A stretch of DNA of 64,000 nucleotides from assembly GCF_001908375.1 (NCBI RefSeq), contig NZ_CP017243.1, positions 310,001 through 374,000 on the forward strand, in the 5' to 3' direction. The notes beneath the pieces are model-generated. The model searched no databases. It was not told the origin of the DNA and saw only the letters and a program-made list of their open reading frames with translations. Shown here piece after piece: positions 33,430 to 43,790 of the stretch; the first letter of the stretch is position 1; each line of letters begins with the position of its first letter. The DNA is from Rhizobium etli 8C-3. Lineage in GTDB: Bacteria > Pseudomonadota > Alphaproteobacteria > Rhizobiales > Rhizobiaceae. Both the position numbers and the translations under genes were made by a program.

Positions 33430-33602
33430 TCGACCCTCCGGTAATAAAGTTTGCGGAGCTTATTTCCGCCAGATGCAAGTTCCGAGCTTGCAGTCATCTC
33501 GTTGACGTTGTTCTCAATGTTTCCACCCCCGCGCTTACCGAGACGGTCGAGCTTCTCGATCGGCGTAGGTCTAAAAGGCAACGGGAAACGATCAAATTTC
33601 GA
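33430..33602 (-). pseudogene. acdS: ACC deaminase (acdS) N-terminal remnant
   Basis: Minus-strand translation gives KFDRFPLPFRPTPIEKLDRL, GKRGGGNIE and, further on, SELASGGNKLRKLYY. This matches the AcdS N-terminus, where the lysine of GGNK-x-RKL binds PLP. The segment between is altered and similarity ends soon after. ACC deaminase lowers plant ethylene; this copy cannot work. Confidence 0.65.
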
Positions 33603-33855
33603 GGCATGTTCTCTTCCGGAAACATGTCATCTAATCAGAAGCGGCGGTCGGCAGCAGTCGCCTTAGTCGGAGACCTTCTAAACCAGACGATGCCCGATCC
33701 ATGCCGAAGATGAAGCAATCGGGAGACCAATGCAGCATCTCATGGACCGCCGCACCGTGGTGAAAAAAGCGGTCCTCGGTTGCTGGAGGTTGTTGAATAG
33801 TTCCATGACATCGAATTGAGCTTACGCCTGATGAATTCGGTCAATACCTACACCG

Positions 33856-34158
33856 CTAAGGGGTGCGCCGTTTACGCCTTGGGTCAAGCTTGGGGACGTT
33901 GGACTGCTCTGTTTTATCGCGATCACGTTTTTGTGGCTGGTCTGCCTGCCGAGTTCCTGAATGTATCGATCTGTCGCTCTCGCGCGTGGGCCGGAAGGAC
34001 ATAAATAGCAGGCTCAAGAAATAAACGACCTGAAGGAAAACCGAAGCCGCTAAGGTTACGGCGAACGCTTTGAAGATGGAAAGCGAGGCGGCGTAGGCCG
34101 AAACAGCGCTGGTGCACGTGACCAGCAGCAGGATGCAAAAAAAGGTTCTAAAGGGCAA
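33856..34158 (-). CDS. ExoX/PsiA-like small membrane protein
   Basis: A 100-residue protein from a TTG start at 34158, with GGGAG 7 nt before it. Two hydrophobic helices (FFCILLLVTCTSAVSAYAAS and AVTLAASVFLQVVYFLSLLF) are followed by a charged tail. Size and topology match the rhizobial ExoX/SyrA/Y4xQ group, some of which repress exopolysaccharide production. Family assignment is by topology and the LQVVYF-type second helix, so moderate. Confidence 0.55.
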   Translation of the reverse strand: MPFRTFFCILLLVTCTSAVSAYAASLSIFKAFAVTLAASVFLQVVYFLSLLFMSFRPTRESDRSIHSGTRQADQPQKRDRDKTEQSNVPKLDPRRKRRTP

Positions 34159-34593
34159 GGTCTTGCTCCCGTTCGTTCGTCCAATGTTTCAACTGCGTCG
34201 ACGCCGATGATTTCGCCCGGTTCGTCTACGCTATGAACGTGCATGACTTCGCCGAGAGCAGGCGTTGAAACAGCGTCTGCATGCAAAGCGGGTTGCGCCG
34301 TCGACAGCGATCAACTACTTCGGCATTCAGCTGGTGCCATAGGTTGCCAAAAGCCGGGTCAGCGCGAACACGCCAAAATGGCGACTTTTTCCTTCGCGGC
34401 TTCCAACTCGGCAAATGCACTGAACGTCTTCCGCCCTTCAGTGTTGACCTTTGTCCAGTTGAACGGGAGGCCTTCGGCAACGTAGTGAACGCCGCTTTGA
34501 GGCGTCAGCTTTCCGTTTCTCCAGCCCATGTCGGCACACTCGCGGACTCTGAGCGAATCGGCGCGACCTGGATCCTATCATTCGTCATTGCGC
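34159..34593. other. Intergenic, no gene recognised
   Basis: Short frames on both strands without domain similarity. Confidence 0.35.
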
Positions 34594-35031
34594 TCATAGG
34601 AGCACCGGGGAGCGGCGATCAATACGCACTTGCAGGCTTTCCAGTGCGCCCGCAACGATGAGGCCCTTGTTCGCCACTCGGTCCATCGGAGCAAACACAG
34701 GATCAAGCACCGGCCGGCAACATTCAAAACGTCGCGCGGCTTCCGTCATCGTTATTGACGGTGAACGATAAGGTTTACTACCGTCGCCTCCCAAAAGCGC
34801 TATCTGCCCGGCAAGAGGGATCGGGTACCCGTCAAAGATCGTGAAGGCGGTTAACCCAACTCGCAAAGCTTCTTCCCCAACAAATAGCGAGTGCATGTCG
34901 TCGAAGCGGATCATCTGAATAAGATCACTGCCAATTAAACCGGAGATCGATGCAATGCTGTTGCGATCAGGGAGCTCAGCGGCGCGAAAGATCGCACTTT
35001 CCGGCTCCAACAGATACACAAAATTTTCCAT
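34594..35031 (-). CDS. Hypothetical protein, DUF3846-like
   Basis: A 145-residue protein from the ATG at 35031 (MENFVYLLEPESAIFRAAEL), preceded by GAAGGCAAGGAT. The order 'LLEP... LPD... IGSDLIQMIRFDD... LFVGEEALRVG... PLAGQIALLGG' resembles DUF3846-type plasmid proteins, but I am not certain. It stands alone in a decayed stretch. Confidence 0.45.
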   Translation of the reverse strand: MENFVYLLEPESAIFRAAELPDRNSIASISGLIGSDLIQMIRFDDMHSLFVGEEALRVGLTAFTIFDGYPIPLAGQIALLGGDGSKPYRSPSITMTEAARRFECCRPVLDPVFAPMDRVANKGLIVAGALESLQVRIDRRSPVLL

Positions 35032-35770
35032 ATCCTTGCCTTCTAAATTCTTGAAAAGAGCCCGTGCCCAGCTGCTTTTGACGGGAGCGAAAGCGACTCG
35101 TGCATCAACTCGGGATAGCGACAACGCGCGGCAATATGCAGATTCAGCGTGCTGTGTAAATGGTCCTGCGCCAATTCGGTTCGGTTCAATTCAAGTCACG
35201 CTCCGGACGTGTCGCTCCAATGTCGCCCATATCGTTGACTTTATTTAGATATTTGAATACGCGTGGTTTTATTCCGGCGCGCCCCCATACCAATTCCGCG
35301 CCAAACATGTACGCGACGATGTTGGACCATACCAGCAGCCGCGCAGTGGACTAAGGCGAGTTCAGCAATCGAACGTGGCGGCCATCGGCGTCGCCGCTCG
35401 TATGGCTCGACATTTGTCCCAAATTTGCGGAACGGGATCCCGACCTTGGGCAGGCTATGCAAACGGGTGCGTGTTCCAAGTTTGACGAGAGCTGTACGCT
35501 GTACGAATACCCCGGCAGAATTGGAAATCATCTCCCATGCTGCAGACGCGAGAAGCTGACGAGTGGAGCTTCTATCAAGGCACCCCTTGCGACGCTGAAG
35601 CAGAAAGAAAATTTGCAATCGGCAAGTTCCATCCGAGCATCACGACATTTGGCTAGCGCAACCGGGGCAACAGCCGCGCTCACTGTTGGCTTACTTAAAG
35701 TGTGCTGAGTGCCGCGGTCGCGAGTTCGCGCTCGGTCCCCAGGCGTTTTTGGTGCCGCGTTTTTAGTGCT
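35032..35770. other. Intergenic, no gene recognised
   Basis: Open frames at 35241-35618 (minus) and 35457-35708 (plus) overlap each other and match nothing I know. Confidence 0.35.
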
Positions 35771-35817
35771 ATTCAAAACGCGGATGACGGCATCCAATCA
35801 ATCTATTTTTCCTGATT
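35771..35817 (+). promoter_or_regulatory. nod box without an obvious gene
   Basis: ATTCAAAACGCGGATG, a six-base spacer, then ATCCAATCAATCTATTTT and TCCTGATT align along the whole 47-bp nod box consensus with a few mismatches. The next plus-strand gene is nifQ, 0.5 kb away behind its own sigma54 promoter. Confidence 0.65.
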
Positions 35818-35940
35818 AGCGACCTTGGTGCATGATCAAAGCGTCTAACCAAACAAGGTGATCGCGACGTCAGCGGAGAAACGTAAAAAATGCAATAGAT
35901 AGGAAGCGGCAGATTTTATTGCGTATCCCGGAGAGATACT

Positions 35941-35972
35941 GCCGCCGCCATGTTGCTCGCTATGGCGGCGGC
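35941..35972. repeat. Perfect 11-bp inverted repeat
   Basis: GCCGCCGCCAT and ATGGCGGCGGC flank a 10-nt loop. No T-run follows on either side, so it is not a standard terminator. Confidence 0.8.
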
Positions 35973-36147
35973 CCTCGGAGTGTGGCGAACAGGCCCGGTC
36001 TCCAACTACTCTGAGGACTATCGAAGAGACATATGATAACTCTCATCGACGGCTAAGGCGTCGTTGCGCAGCAGTTGATCTTCGATCTTCCCTCAGATTG
36101 CCGCACTCAGACTGCTCAATCGGCGCCGCAGATTGAAAGCCTGCGTT

Positions 36148-36163
36148 TGTCCGTTTGACGACA
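36148..36163 (+). promoter_or_regulatory. NifA upstream activator sequence for nifQ
   Basis: TGT-CCGTTTGACG-ACA is an exact TGT-N10-ACA, 78 bp upstream of the sigma54 element at 36242. Confidence 0.8.
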
Positions 36164-36189
36164 GCGGGAGGCGGGATCGCCTCCCGCTG
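36162..36189. repeat. Perfect 12-bp stem, 4-nt loop hairpin
   Basis: CAGCGGGAGGCG-GGAT-CGCCTCCCGCTG. The first arm shares its first two bases with the NifA site, and the hairpin lies between this site and the promoter. Confidence 0.85.
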
Positions 36190-36241
36190 CACAGGCGATC
36201 GAGTGATTGAAAAGCCGGCTTCAATTGTCACTTGCTCAAGT

Positions 36242-36256
36242 TGGCACAACCTTTGA
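36242..36256 (+). promoter_or_regulatory. sigma54 promoter of nifQ
   Basis: TGGCAC-AACCT-TTGA fits the -24/-12 consensus apart from the last base and lies 65 bp upstream of the nifQ ATG. Confidence 0.75.
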
Positions 36257-36321
36257 ATGTTCGCCTTCCGGGGACCAAAGCAGCCAACTGAATTCGATTA
36301 TTGGAGAAAGCGACGAAGCGC

Positions 36322-37026
36322 ATGCCAAATGTGCATCACATCGGGGTCTTGACGGTAGCGGTACCAACTGTGGACGCCGCACGTCAAACCGGCCTAGCCG
36401 TCGACCACTGCGACGATTGCCAAACACTCTATTTCAGCCGACCATGCCAGATGGGTCTCAAGTTATTTGATGACTATGTGCTCTTCCGCTTTTTTTCGCG
36501 CGCACTTGAAGAAATTGAGATGGGGATTGCCACCGCGACCGAGGCAACCGGCCTTTCGCTTAGGGAGCTGCGGGATACAACCCGCAGTTTCCCAGCAAGG
36601 CTTATCCGCGCCTTTGCCCTGCAAGAGGCGAGTGATTGCGTGCCTGATGCGGAGGAGCAACTGTTGCGCGACATGCTCCTAGCGCATGTGCGGCCAGGCG
36701 ACCCTGAGGGCGTGCGTTTTGCTAAGATCATTGCGCGACGTTCCATGCGTGAAGACCACCTCTGGCGGGATCTCGGCTTGCATGACAAAGCCGAACTTAG
36801 GAGATTGCTGTTCGCGCATTTTCCGGCGCTGGCGGCAGGCAACACCTGCAACATGAGGTGGAAAAAATATTTCTACCGCAAGATTTGCGAAGCTGAAGGC
36901 TTTTCCCTTTGTAGCGCTCCCAGCTGCAAGGAATGCGGCGATTTTAATGAATGCTTTCTCCCTGAGGAAAGCGGAAGTCTTTCTGGAGCGGCAGAGTTCG
37001 TCGGGCACGAGATCTTGAAAACGTAA
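36322..37026 (+). CDS. nifQ: NifQ, molybdenum donor for FeMo-co synthesis
   Basis: NifQ carries a Mo-Fe-S cluster and delivers molybdenum for FeMo-co. The 234-residue protein has the diagnostic C-terminal C-x4-C-x2-C-x5-C motif (CSAPSCKECGDFNEC) and the NifQ core RSMREDHLWRDLGLHDKAEL and NMRWKKYFYRKICEAEGF. The first ~55 residues do not look like NifQ, so a later start is possible; a TTG at 36301 is also in frame. A NifA site and a sigma54 promoter precede it. Confidence 0.9.
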   Translation: MPNVHHIGVLTVAVPTVDAARQTGLAVDHCDDCQTLYFSRPCQMGLKLFDDYVLFRFFSRALEEIEMGIATATEATGLSLRELRDTTRSFPARLIRAFALQEASDCVPDAEEQLLRDMLLAHVRPGDPEGVRFAKIIARRSMREDHLWRDLGLHDKAELRRLLFAHFPALAAGNTCNMRWKKYFYRKICEAEGFSLCSAPSCKECGDFNECFLPEESGSLSGAAEFVGHEILKT

Positions 37027-38807
<1,781 letters not shown>

Positions 38808-38914
38808 CTGCCGCTGTCGACAGGACGCGCTGGCCCTTGCGCCAGCGCGTCCTTCCAAGAAAGCCGCTTCGGCGACGACGACCTAACCCGAACCTTGAAA
38901 GGGGGCAGGGGCCC

Positions 38915-39127
38915 ATGAGCCTTGATTACGAGAATGACAGCGTTTTGCATGAACAGCTCATTGCGGAAGTGTTAGCGCAATATCCAGACAAGGCGGCGAA
39001 GCGCCGCAAGAAGCACCTCAGCGTCGCAACGAGCGGCGACGAGCCTGGCGATGAGCCGAAGGCCCTTTCCGAATGCGACGTCAAATCGAACATCAAGTCC
39101 ATTCCGGGCGTGGCATGTGCCCAATAG
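38915..39127 (+). pseudogene. nifD: Truncated nifD (first ~65 codons)
   Basis: [20 protein letters not shown] ... [12 protein letters not shown] and [17 protein letters not shown] match the NifD N-terminus. Homology stops right after IPGV, where full-length NifD continues with the cluster-binding region. The remaining frame ends ACAQ. The MoFe alpha subunit cannot be made from here. Confidence 0.9.
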
Positions 39128-39152
39128 GACCAAGCTTTCGAAGGAAAAAAAC

Positions 39153-40547
39153 GTGTCAAATATTGTATGTGAACGTGACACGGACTGCAGGCGAAAGTCT
39201 TTGCGCGCACCGTCGTCGATTTTCGTTCCGAACACAAATAGCGGGGTGCAGTTGCCTTGGTATACTATCTACCCAACAATACAGGAGTTTTCTTCAGAAA
39301 TCGGCGCCCACACTCATGAGCAATGGCTGAGAAGCCAGGGAACTGATGACGCTGTCTCGCTCTATCTCCACATTCCATTCTGCCGCTCGATGTGCTGGTA
39401 TTGTGGTTTTCCGACTAGCATCACTCGTCGGGACACTTTGATAACCAATTATCTAGCAATGCTGCGCGAGGAAATCCGCCTGGTCGCCGAGCAAGTGCCG
39501 CAGGCACTCTCAGTGGGTGACGTGCACTTTGGCGGCGGATCCCCGACCATTATGCCATCGGCAGACTTCCTGTCGCTAATGGAACTCCTGCGCGGCCGTT
39601 TTGCGATTGAGCGAGGTGCAACCATTGCCGTTGAGGTCGACCCGCGCACGTTCACCACCGATATGGCCGAAGCCCTAGAAAGGACCGGTGTGAATCGCGC
39701 AAGCGTCGGTGTGCAGAGCTTCGATCCCGTCGTACAAAAAGCGATCAACCGGATTCAGAGCGAGGCGCAAGTGATGACCGCCGTCGAAAACCTCCGCCTG
39801 TATGGGGTCAGGCGTATCAATTTCGACTTGATGTTCGGTTTGCCGAACCAAACCGTCCAGTCCTGTCTCGAGAGCGCTATGTTAGCTATTGCGATGCGTC
39901 CCGACCGCCTCGCGGTTTTCGGTTATTCCCACGTTCCATCTTTTCGAAAAAATCAGCGCTTGATTGACACAGCAGCACTGCCCGATATAGCCGCGCGAGC
40001 TGAGCAGGCCTCAGCCATGGCCGATACGTTAGTTGCAGCAGGCTATCTGCAAATTGGTCTCGACCATTTTGCTTTGCCGGATGACGAGCTTGCAATAGCA
40101 CAGAGAGCTGGTCGTCTGCGCCGAAATTCGCTTGGTTACTCTGCCGAAACCTGCTCAACTGTCATCGGTTTGGGCGCGTCCGCCATTGGTCGTTGCGGCG
40201 ACGGTTACGTTCAAAACGATCTCACGCAAAGCTGTTATAACCGGCACATAGCATCCGGCCGCTTGGCGATCTCAAGGGGCTACCGTTTAACTACCGAGGA
40301 TCGCGTAAGAGCTGCAATCATCGAACAGCTCATGTGCTACTTGGAGGCGGACATATCAGCAATCTGTACGGCTCAGGGATTTGATCAGACCCATCTAGTG
40401 AGTTCAGCTAAGCAGCTAGAGATTCTGGCTGAGGATGGGATCGTTGAGTTTGACAACGGTTTAGTCCGTGTGCGGCACGAACGTCGCTCTGCCCTTCGCC
40501 ATGTCGCTGCCGCGTTCGATGCTTATCTTGGCCGCCAGCCGATCTAG
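39153..40547 (+). CDS. hemN: Oxygen-independent coproporphyrinogen III oxidase (HemN)
   Basis: HemN is a radical SAM enzyme that oxidatively decarboxylates coproporphyrinogen III in heme synthesis without oxygen. The product is 464 residues from the GTG at 39153, chosen because AAGGA lies 7 nt upstream and because an earlier ATG at 39051 lies inside the nifD remnant. The cluster motif CRSMCWYCGF is near residue 77, followed by DVHFGGGSPTIM and GVQSFDPVVQKAINR. Heme supply under micro-oxic conditions would serve the cbb3 oxidase. The nifD truncation junction lies just upstream. Confidence 0.92.
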   Translation: MSNIVCERDTDCRRKSLRAPSSIFVPNTNSGVQLPWYTIYPTIQEFSSEIGAHTHEQWLRSQGTDDAVSLYLHIPFCRSMCWYCGFPTSITRRDTLITNYLAMLREEIRLVAEQVPQALSVGDVHFGGGSPTIMPSADFLSLMELLRGRFAIERGATIAVEVDPRTFTTDMAEALERTGVNRASVGVQSFDPVVQKAINRIQSEAQVMTAVENLRLYGVRRINFDLMFGLPNQTVQSCLESAMLAIAMRPDRLAVFGYSHVPSFRKNQRLIDTAALPDIAARAEQASAMADTLVAAGYLQIGLDHFALPDDELAIAQRAGRLRRNSLGYSAETCSTVIGLGASAIGRCGDGYVQNDLTQSCYNRHIASGRLAISRGYRLTTEDRVRAAIIEQLMCYLEADISAICTAQGFDQTHLVSSAKQLEILAEDGIVEFDNGLVRVRHERRSALRHVAAAFDAYLGRQPI

Positions 40548-41097
40548 ACTGGCAAACGGAGGGCCTTGGAGTGATCACATAATCGAGCTCGAGTTCGTCG
40601 AGATGTTAGGCAGGAGGCAAGCCCCCAATTGCTCGATTTTAAATCGATCGCTGAATTCGCAGTCCATGGCATGTGTCGGTCTCGATCGCGTCACAGTTCA
40701 GCTCTCGCCACTGGCAAAGAAATCCGCCGTCAAATATCGTGAAAGGTCTGGCGCAGCACGGCTTCACCGGCTCGGTTGAGCGCGCCAACTTGAAGCAGGC
40801 GACACCTTCGTTCAAAACGGACCAGACGCCCGGACAGTTCAGCTTGACGCCACCAATGCGGCTTCGATTGCGCAGGCGGCGGAGACGCGCATCCAGGAAA
40901 CCTGCGGCAGGCTCGATGTCCACGGTGGCGATCGAGCGCGGTTAAATGCCTAGAACATGGCCTAAACACTCTTGTCGTTGATCTCGACGAAATGGGACCG
41001 TGTTCGGACCCCAATTATTTGTCCTTGCCGTACACAGGTGATGCTGCCGCTGGCTCCACTACATGCCCGGGGCGACAGGTTGTTGCACTGCGACAGG
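40548..41097. other. Intergenic with a short-chain dehydrogenase remnant
   Basis: Apart from the fragment at 40740-40945 there is no recognisable gene between hemN and the syrB-like gene. Confidence 0.4.
40740..40945 (+). pseudogene. Short-chain dehydrogenase fragment
   Basis: GLAQHGFTGSVERANLKQAT in one frame and PDARTVQLDATNAASIAQAA then RIQETCGRLDV in another match the early SDR region (LAQ-G-F... DARTVQLDVTD... GRLDVLVNNAG). No start or catalytic part remains. Confidence 0.5.
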
Positions 41098-41637
41098 TCA
41101 CCGTTCAAACCGCTCCAGCATTGTTCTCAACTGCGCGTTTTGCAGCCTTAGCTTTCTGGCTAGTTGCCTCCTGAGCACCCTGATGTCTTCGTCGAGGCTC
41201 ATCTGGTCCGCAGTGTGAACTGCCGGGGCAGCGTTTGCAATCGCGGCTGATGCCTTCTTACGCGGGGCGACCTCGAGAGTTCGCTCGAGCCTCGTAGCAT
41301 CGTGCCCAGCGGCGATGTCGGTACTAAGCCCGCCGAATGGAGGTGGATCGGCCGCCTCAACGTTTTTGGCATCTTGGCCTTCTACCTGATCGTGGCCACC
41401 GATTCCGACTTCCTTAGAAACGACAAACTCGGTGGAAATTGCAGGAGAATGGCCGTGACGGGGAGGCCCCTCGCTTGCCGGTCGAACGGCGCTTATCAGG
41501 CTCTTCTCGGCAGGCGTTTCGGTCGGACCGGCAATGGCCAATGTGTCCGGCGTAACCTTCTGGTCCGAACCGTTTTCTCGCTTTTGTTCGCGACCCGGTG
41601 AGATCAGTCGGGCAAGAAGTTTCCAGGGAGACGCCAT
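41098..41637 (-). CDS. SyrB-like regulator, second copy
   Basis: A 179-residue protein. Its C-terminal segment (DEDIRVLRRQLARKLRLQNA then QLRTMLERFER) resembles the coiled-coil end of SyrB-type proteins; the rest is low-complexity. SyrB in Sinorhizobium represses the syrM/nodD3 circuit (family knowledge). It follows syrB on the same strand after a 128-bp gap. Confidence 0.55.
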   Translation of the reverse strand: MASPWKLLARLISPGREQKRENGSDQKVTPDTLAIAGPTETPAEKSLISAVRPASEGPPRHGHSPAISTEFVVSKEVGIGGHDQVEGQDAKNVEAADPPPFGGLSTDIAAGHDATRLERTLEVAPRKKASAAIANAAPAVHTADQMSLDEDIRVLRRQLARKLRLQNAQLRTMLERFER

Positions 41638-41765
41638 CTATCCGACCTCGCGTTTTATCCCGCAAGCAGGCAGTGAGTTTGGGGTCCGGCAACAGCATTA
41701 CCGTTGCCGAATTGTTTGTCTCGATAAGAATGTAGATACGGTCGCTTATTGACCGGCTGCTTATA

Positions 41766-42173
41766 TCAATCGAGCTTGAGCCGTTTGCGCAGATCTTCAT
41801 TTTCAGCGCGAAGTTTTTCAGCAAGAAGCTTGCGCAGCCGCTGATTTTCCTCTTCCAACTGCAAAAGGTCTGCCATTTCATCGCTCGCCGTCATCGGGGC
41901 AGCCGGCGCTGCCTGCACAGCCTTTGGAGCACGGTGCACAGGTGCGCGTTTGGCGCTCGCCGTGGCTTCGATAGCCTTTGTCTTGCGCCCTCTCCTCTTC
42001 ACACCACCGTCCCCGGCCAGCGCAGCTGCCGGCTCTGCCGTAGCGTCAGCTAACGCGGTCTCGAGTGCCGCGACTTTTTTGGCGCGCGGTTTGCGCTGTT
42101 TCTTCGGCGCATTAGGCGTTTCGACAACGGTCTGTCCATCGACCTTGGTTGTCGTATTAGTCTCGTCGGCCAT
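41766..42173 (-). CDS. syrB: SyrB-family symbiotic regulator
   Basis: A 135-residue protein from the ATG at 42173 (MADETNTTTKVDGQ), with AGGAG 6 nt upstream. An Ala/Lys-rich basic middle (PKKQRKPRAKK, KRRGRKTKAIE) is followed by the conserved SyrB end TASDEMADLLQLEEENQRLR and KLLAEKLRAENEDLRKRL. The frame stays open to 42494 but the extra N-terminus is not SyrB-like. The product is probably cytoplasmic and DNA-associated. Confidence 0.8.
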   Translation of the reverse strand: MADETNTTTKVDGQTVVETPNAPKKQRKPRAKKVAALETALADATAEPAAALAGDGGVKRRGRKTKAIEATASAKRAPVHRAPKAVQAAPAAPMTASDEMADLLQLEEENQRLRKLLAEKLRAENEDLRKRLKLD

Positions 42174-42614
42174 GCTCATCTCCTGTGTATCTGATGCAGT
42201 TGTCGACGGCCCGAGAGGCGCTGTCAACAACTGCTCGGCCTGATCTTGTTCCGGCAAAGACATTTCGCTGTCGGGTTTGCCACTCTGAGAGCTACCTGAC
42301 AGAAAAGGCAATGCCTCTTCCTCTAGATCGCGCGCGACTGACTTTAGATCCACATTGCCCCAGATCGAGTTCGATCTGGCATCAAGTTTTCGCCTGCCGT
42401 TCTTGTACTCGACGGCAAAACTGCGTTGCACTTTTTTCAATATAAGAGGCCTTGGAGAATCCACGGGGTGGCTGATGTTATGCTGGAACAGCACGAATAG
42501 CGCCTACCGGACTACCAGTCTATACCCACGGTCTAGCCTGAGGCCAATTTTTTAGCGCCGCGTTATTTTTTGGAGTTACCGCGGCCTCTGCCGATTTATC
42601 GTCCCGGTCCCTAA
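42174..42614. other. Upstream region of syrB; in-frame extension of doubtful coding value
   Basis: An open frame continues upstream from syrB to 42494. It has no family similarity and no better ribosome site, so I leave it out of the gene. Confidence 0.4.
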
Positions 42615-42840
42615 GTGGTGAAGGAGCCGCGCACCAACCCAGGCTTCTCCTTCGTCGGCTGGCGCTTCAAAGACCAGATGCTGCGCACTCACGCCGGGGA
42701 AAATGTTGAAGCGCTTGGCCCACGTTTCGCGGCACTCGCAGCGGCGGTGCTGACCAAGACCGAACGCAGTTTCCTTGCAGCTAGCGCCGCCATTAGGCTC
42801 ATTGATGTGCCGAGACGAACATGCGGCTTGGCTTTGTCGG
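42615..42840 (+). pseudogene. C-terminal fragment of a SIR2-like gene (paralogue of 8224-9162)
   Basis: MVKEPRTNPGFSFVGWRFKD, QMLRTHAGENVEALGPRFAA and LTKTERSFLAASAAIRLIDV align directly with the C-terminal third of the SIR2-like protein in the nifB operon (MVKERRIDRGFLFIGCRFND ... LTKNERRFLAASGITVVDL). No N-terminal part is present. Confidence 0.8.
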
Positions 42841-42986
42841 CTGAAACAAGAGTAGCGAAGGAGTGTTGCTTTTATGACAAGACACGAGGAGTTTGTCGGT
42901 CGAATGTCACAGGCGGATCTGCCTTGCACACGGCCGCCATAGAGAGAAGGATGGGGTCGCCGCTCGCTTCACTGCTGAGTCACGCC

Positions 42987-43033
42987 ATCGTTTTCGTGAA
43001 TGCATTCCATCCAAACAATCGATTTTACTGATC
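42987..43033 (+). promoter_or_regulatory. nod box upstream of nodA remnant and nolO
   Basis: The proximal half ATCCAAACAATCGATTTTAC matches the consensus exactly, followed by TGATC. The distal half carries CGTGAATG. It is 67 bp before the nodA fragment and about 760 bp before nolO. Confidence 0.88.
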
Positions 43034-43099
43034 GAAACGGTTGCCATTAGAAGACGCTGAAGAAGCGTTTTGTAAAAGCCGTAATTCGGAGTTCTTAAA

Positions 43100-43165
43100 A
43101 TGGGTCCTCGGGTGCCGTGGAGACTGTGCTGGGAAAACGAGATGAGGCAGTCGGTCTGCTGCCTG
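43100..43165 (+). pseudogene. nodA: nodA 5' fragment
   Basis: MGPRVPWRLCWENEMR matches the NodA start ([15 protein letters not shown]). Similarity ends within about 20 codons. It lies directly downstream of a strong nod box, as nodA normally does. Confidence 0.7.
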
Positions 43166-43790
43166 GTCTCGATCGTTATCTTGCGCTCGACGTGATCGAG
43201 TAGAATCTTGGTCGTTGCTTCTCGACGTTTCAGTGGGCTCTCACGGGACGCACTTTTGCCCCGGTCGATGCCGCCTCCTATTCGTCTTCACCGCGCGCTG
43301 GTCATCTTTCTACTGCTTCCCCTTCTAGCGTTGTTGCAGATCGGTTCTCACGCCGTGGGCGCCGTTCGACGTGATTATCAATGGCGGTCCCACCGCGTGG
43401 TAGCTGAGTTCGGTACTGGCGCATATGCGAATGACGGAGGCCGGCGGCGGAATTCTGTGTGCTATGCCTCGGAGCCAACGCAGGCGCACTCGCCGCTGCA
43501 AGGATACGGTCTGCGACCTTTGTAGCGACCACCAAACGTCGTTGTGGCTGTCGGGCGGAAAGATGAAGGACTGGGTAATGTGGATACGTTACGCGGCGTT
43601 ACTGCCGCAAATGCTTCGGTCTGGGGCTCTGTTAGCGCCGATTGTCGGCAATCTCACCGATCCGGTCACGATCTGATTTCGGCTTCGACCCGTGAACTCT
43701 AGCTGCACTGTCAAGCGCCACCCTATGAAACTACGAAAGCCGGTGGCCAGGCCAGAGCGACCTACCTTTCGAAACGAACTGGAGAGCAAC
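43166..43790. other. Leader region between nodA fragment and nolO, no gene recognised
   Basis: Only short frames without known domains. It would be transcribed as leader if nolO is driven from the nod box at 42987. Confidence 0.4.
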
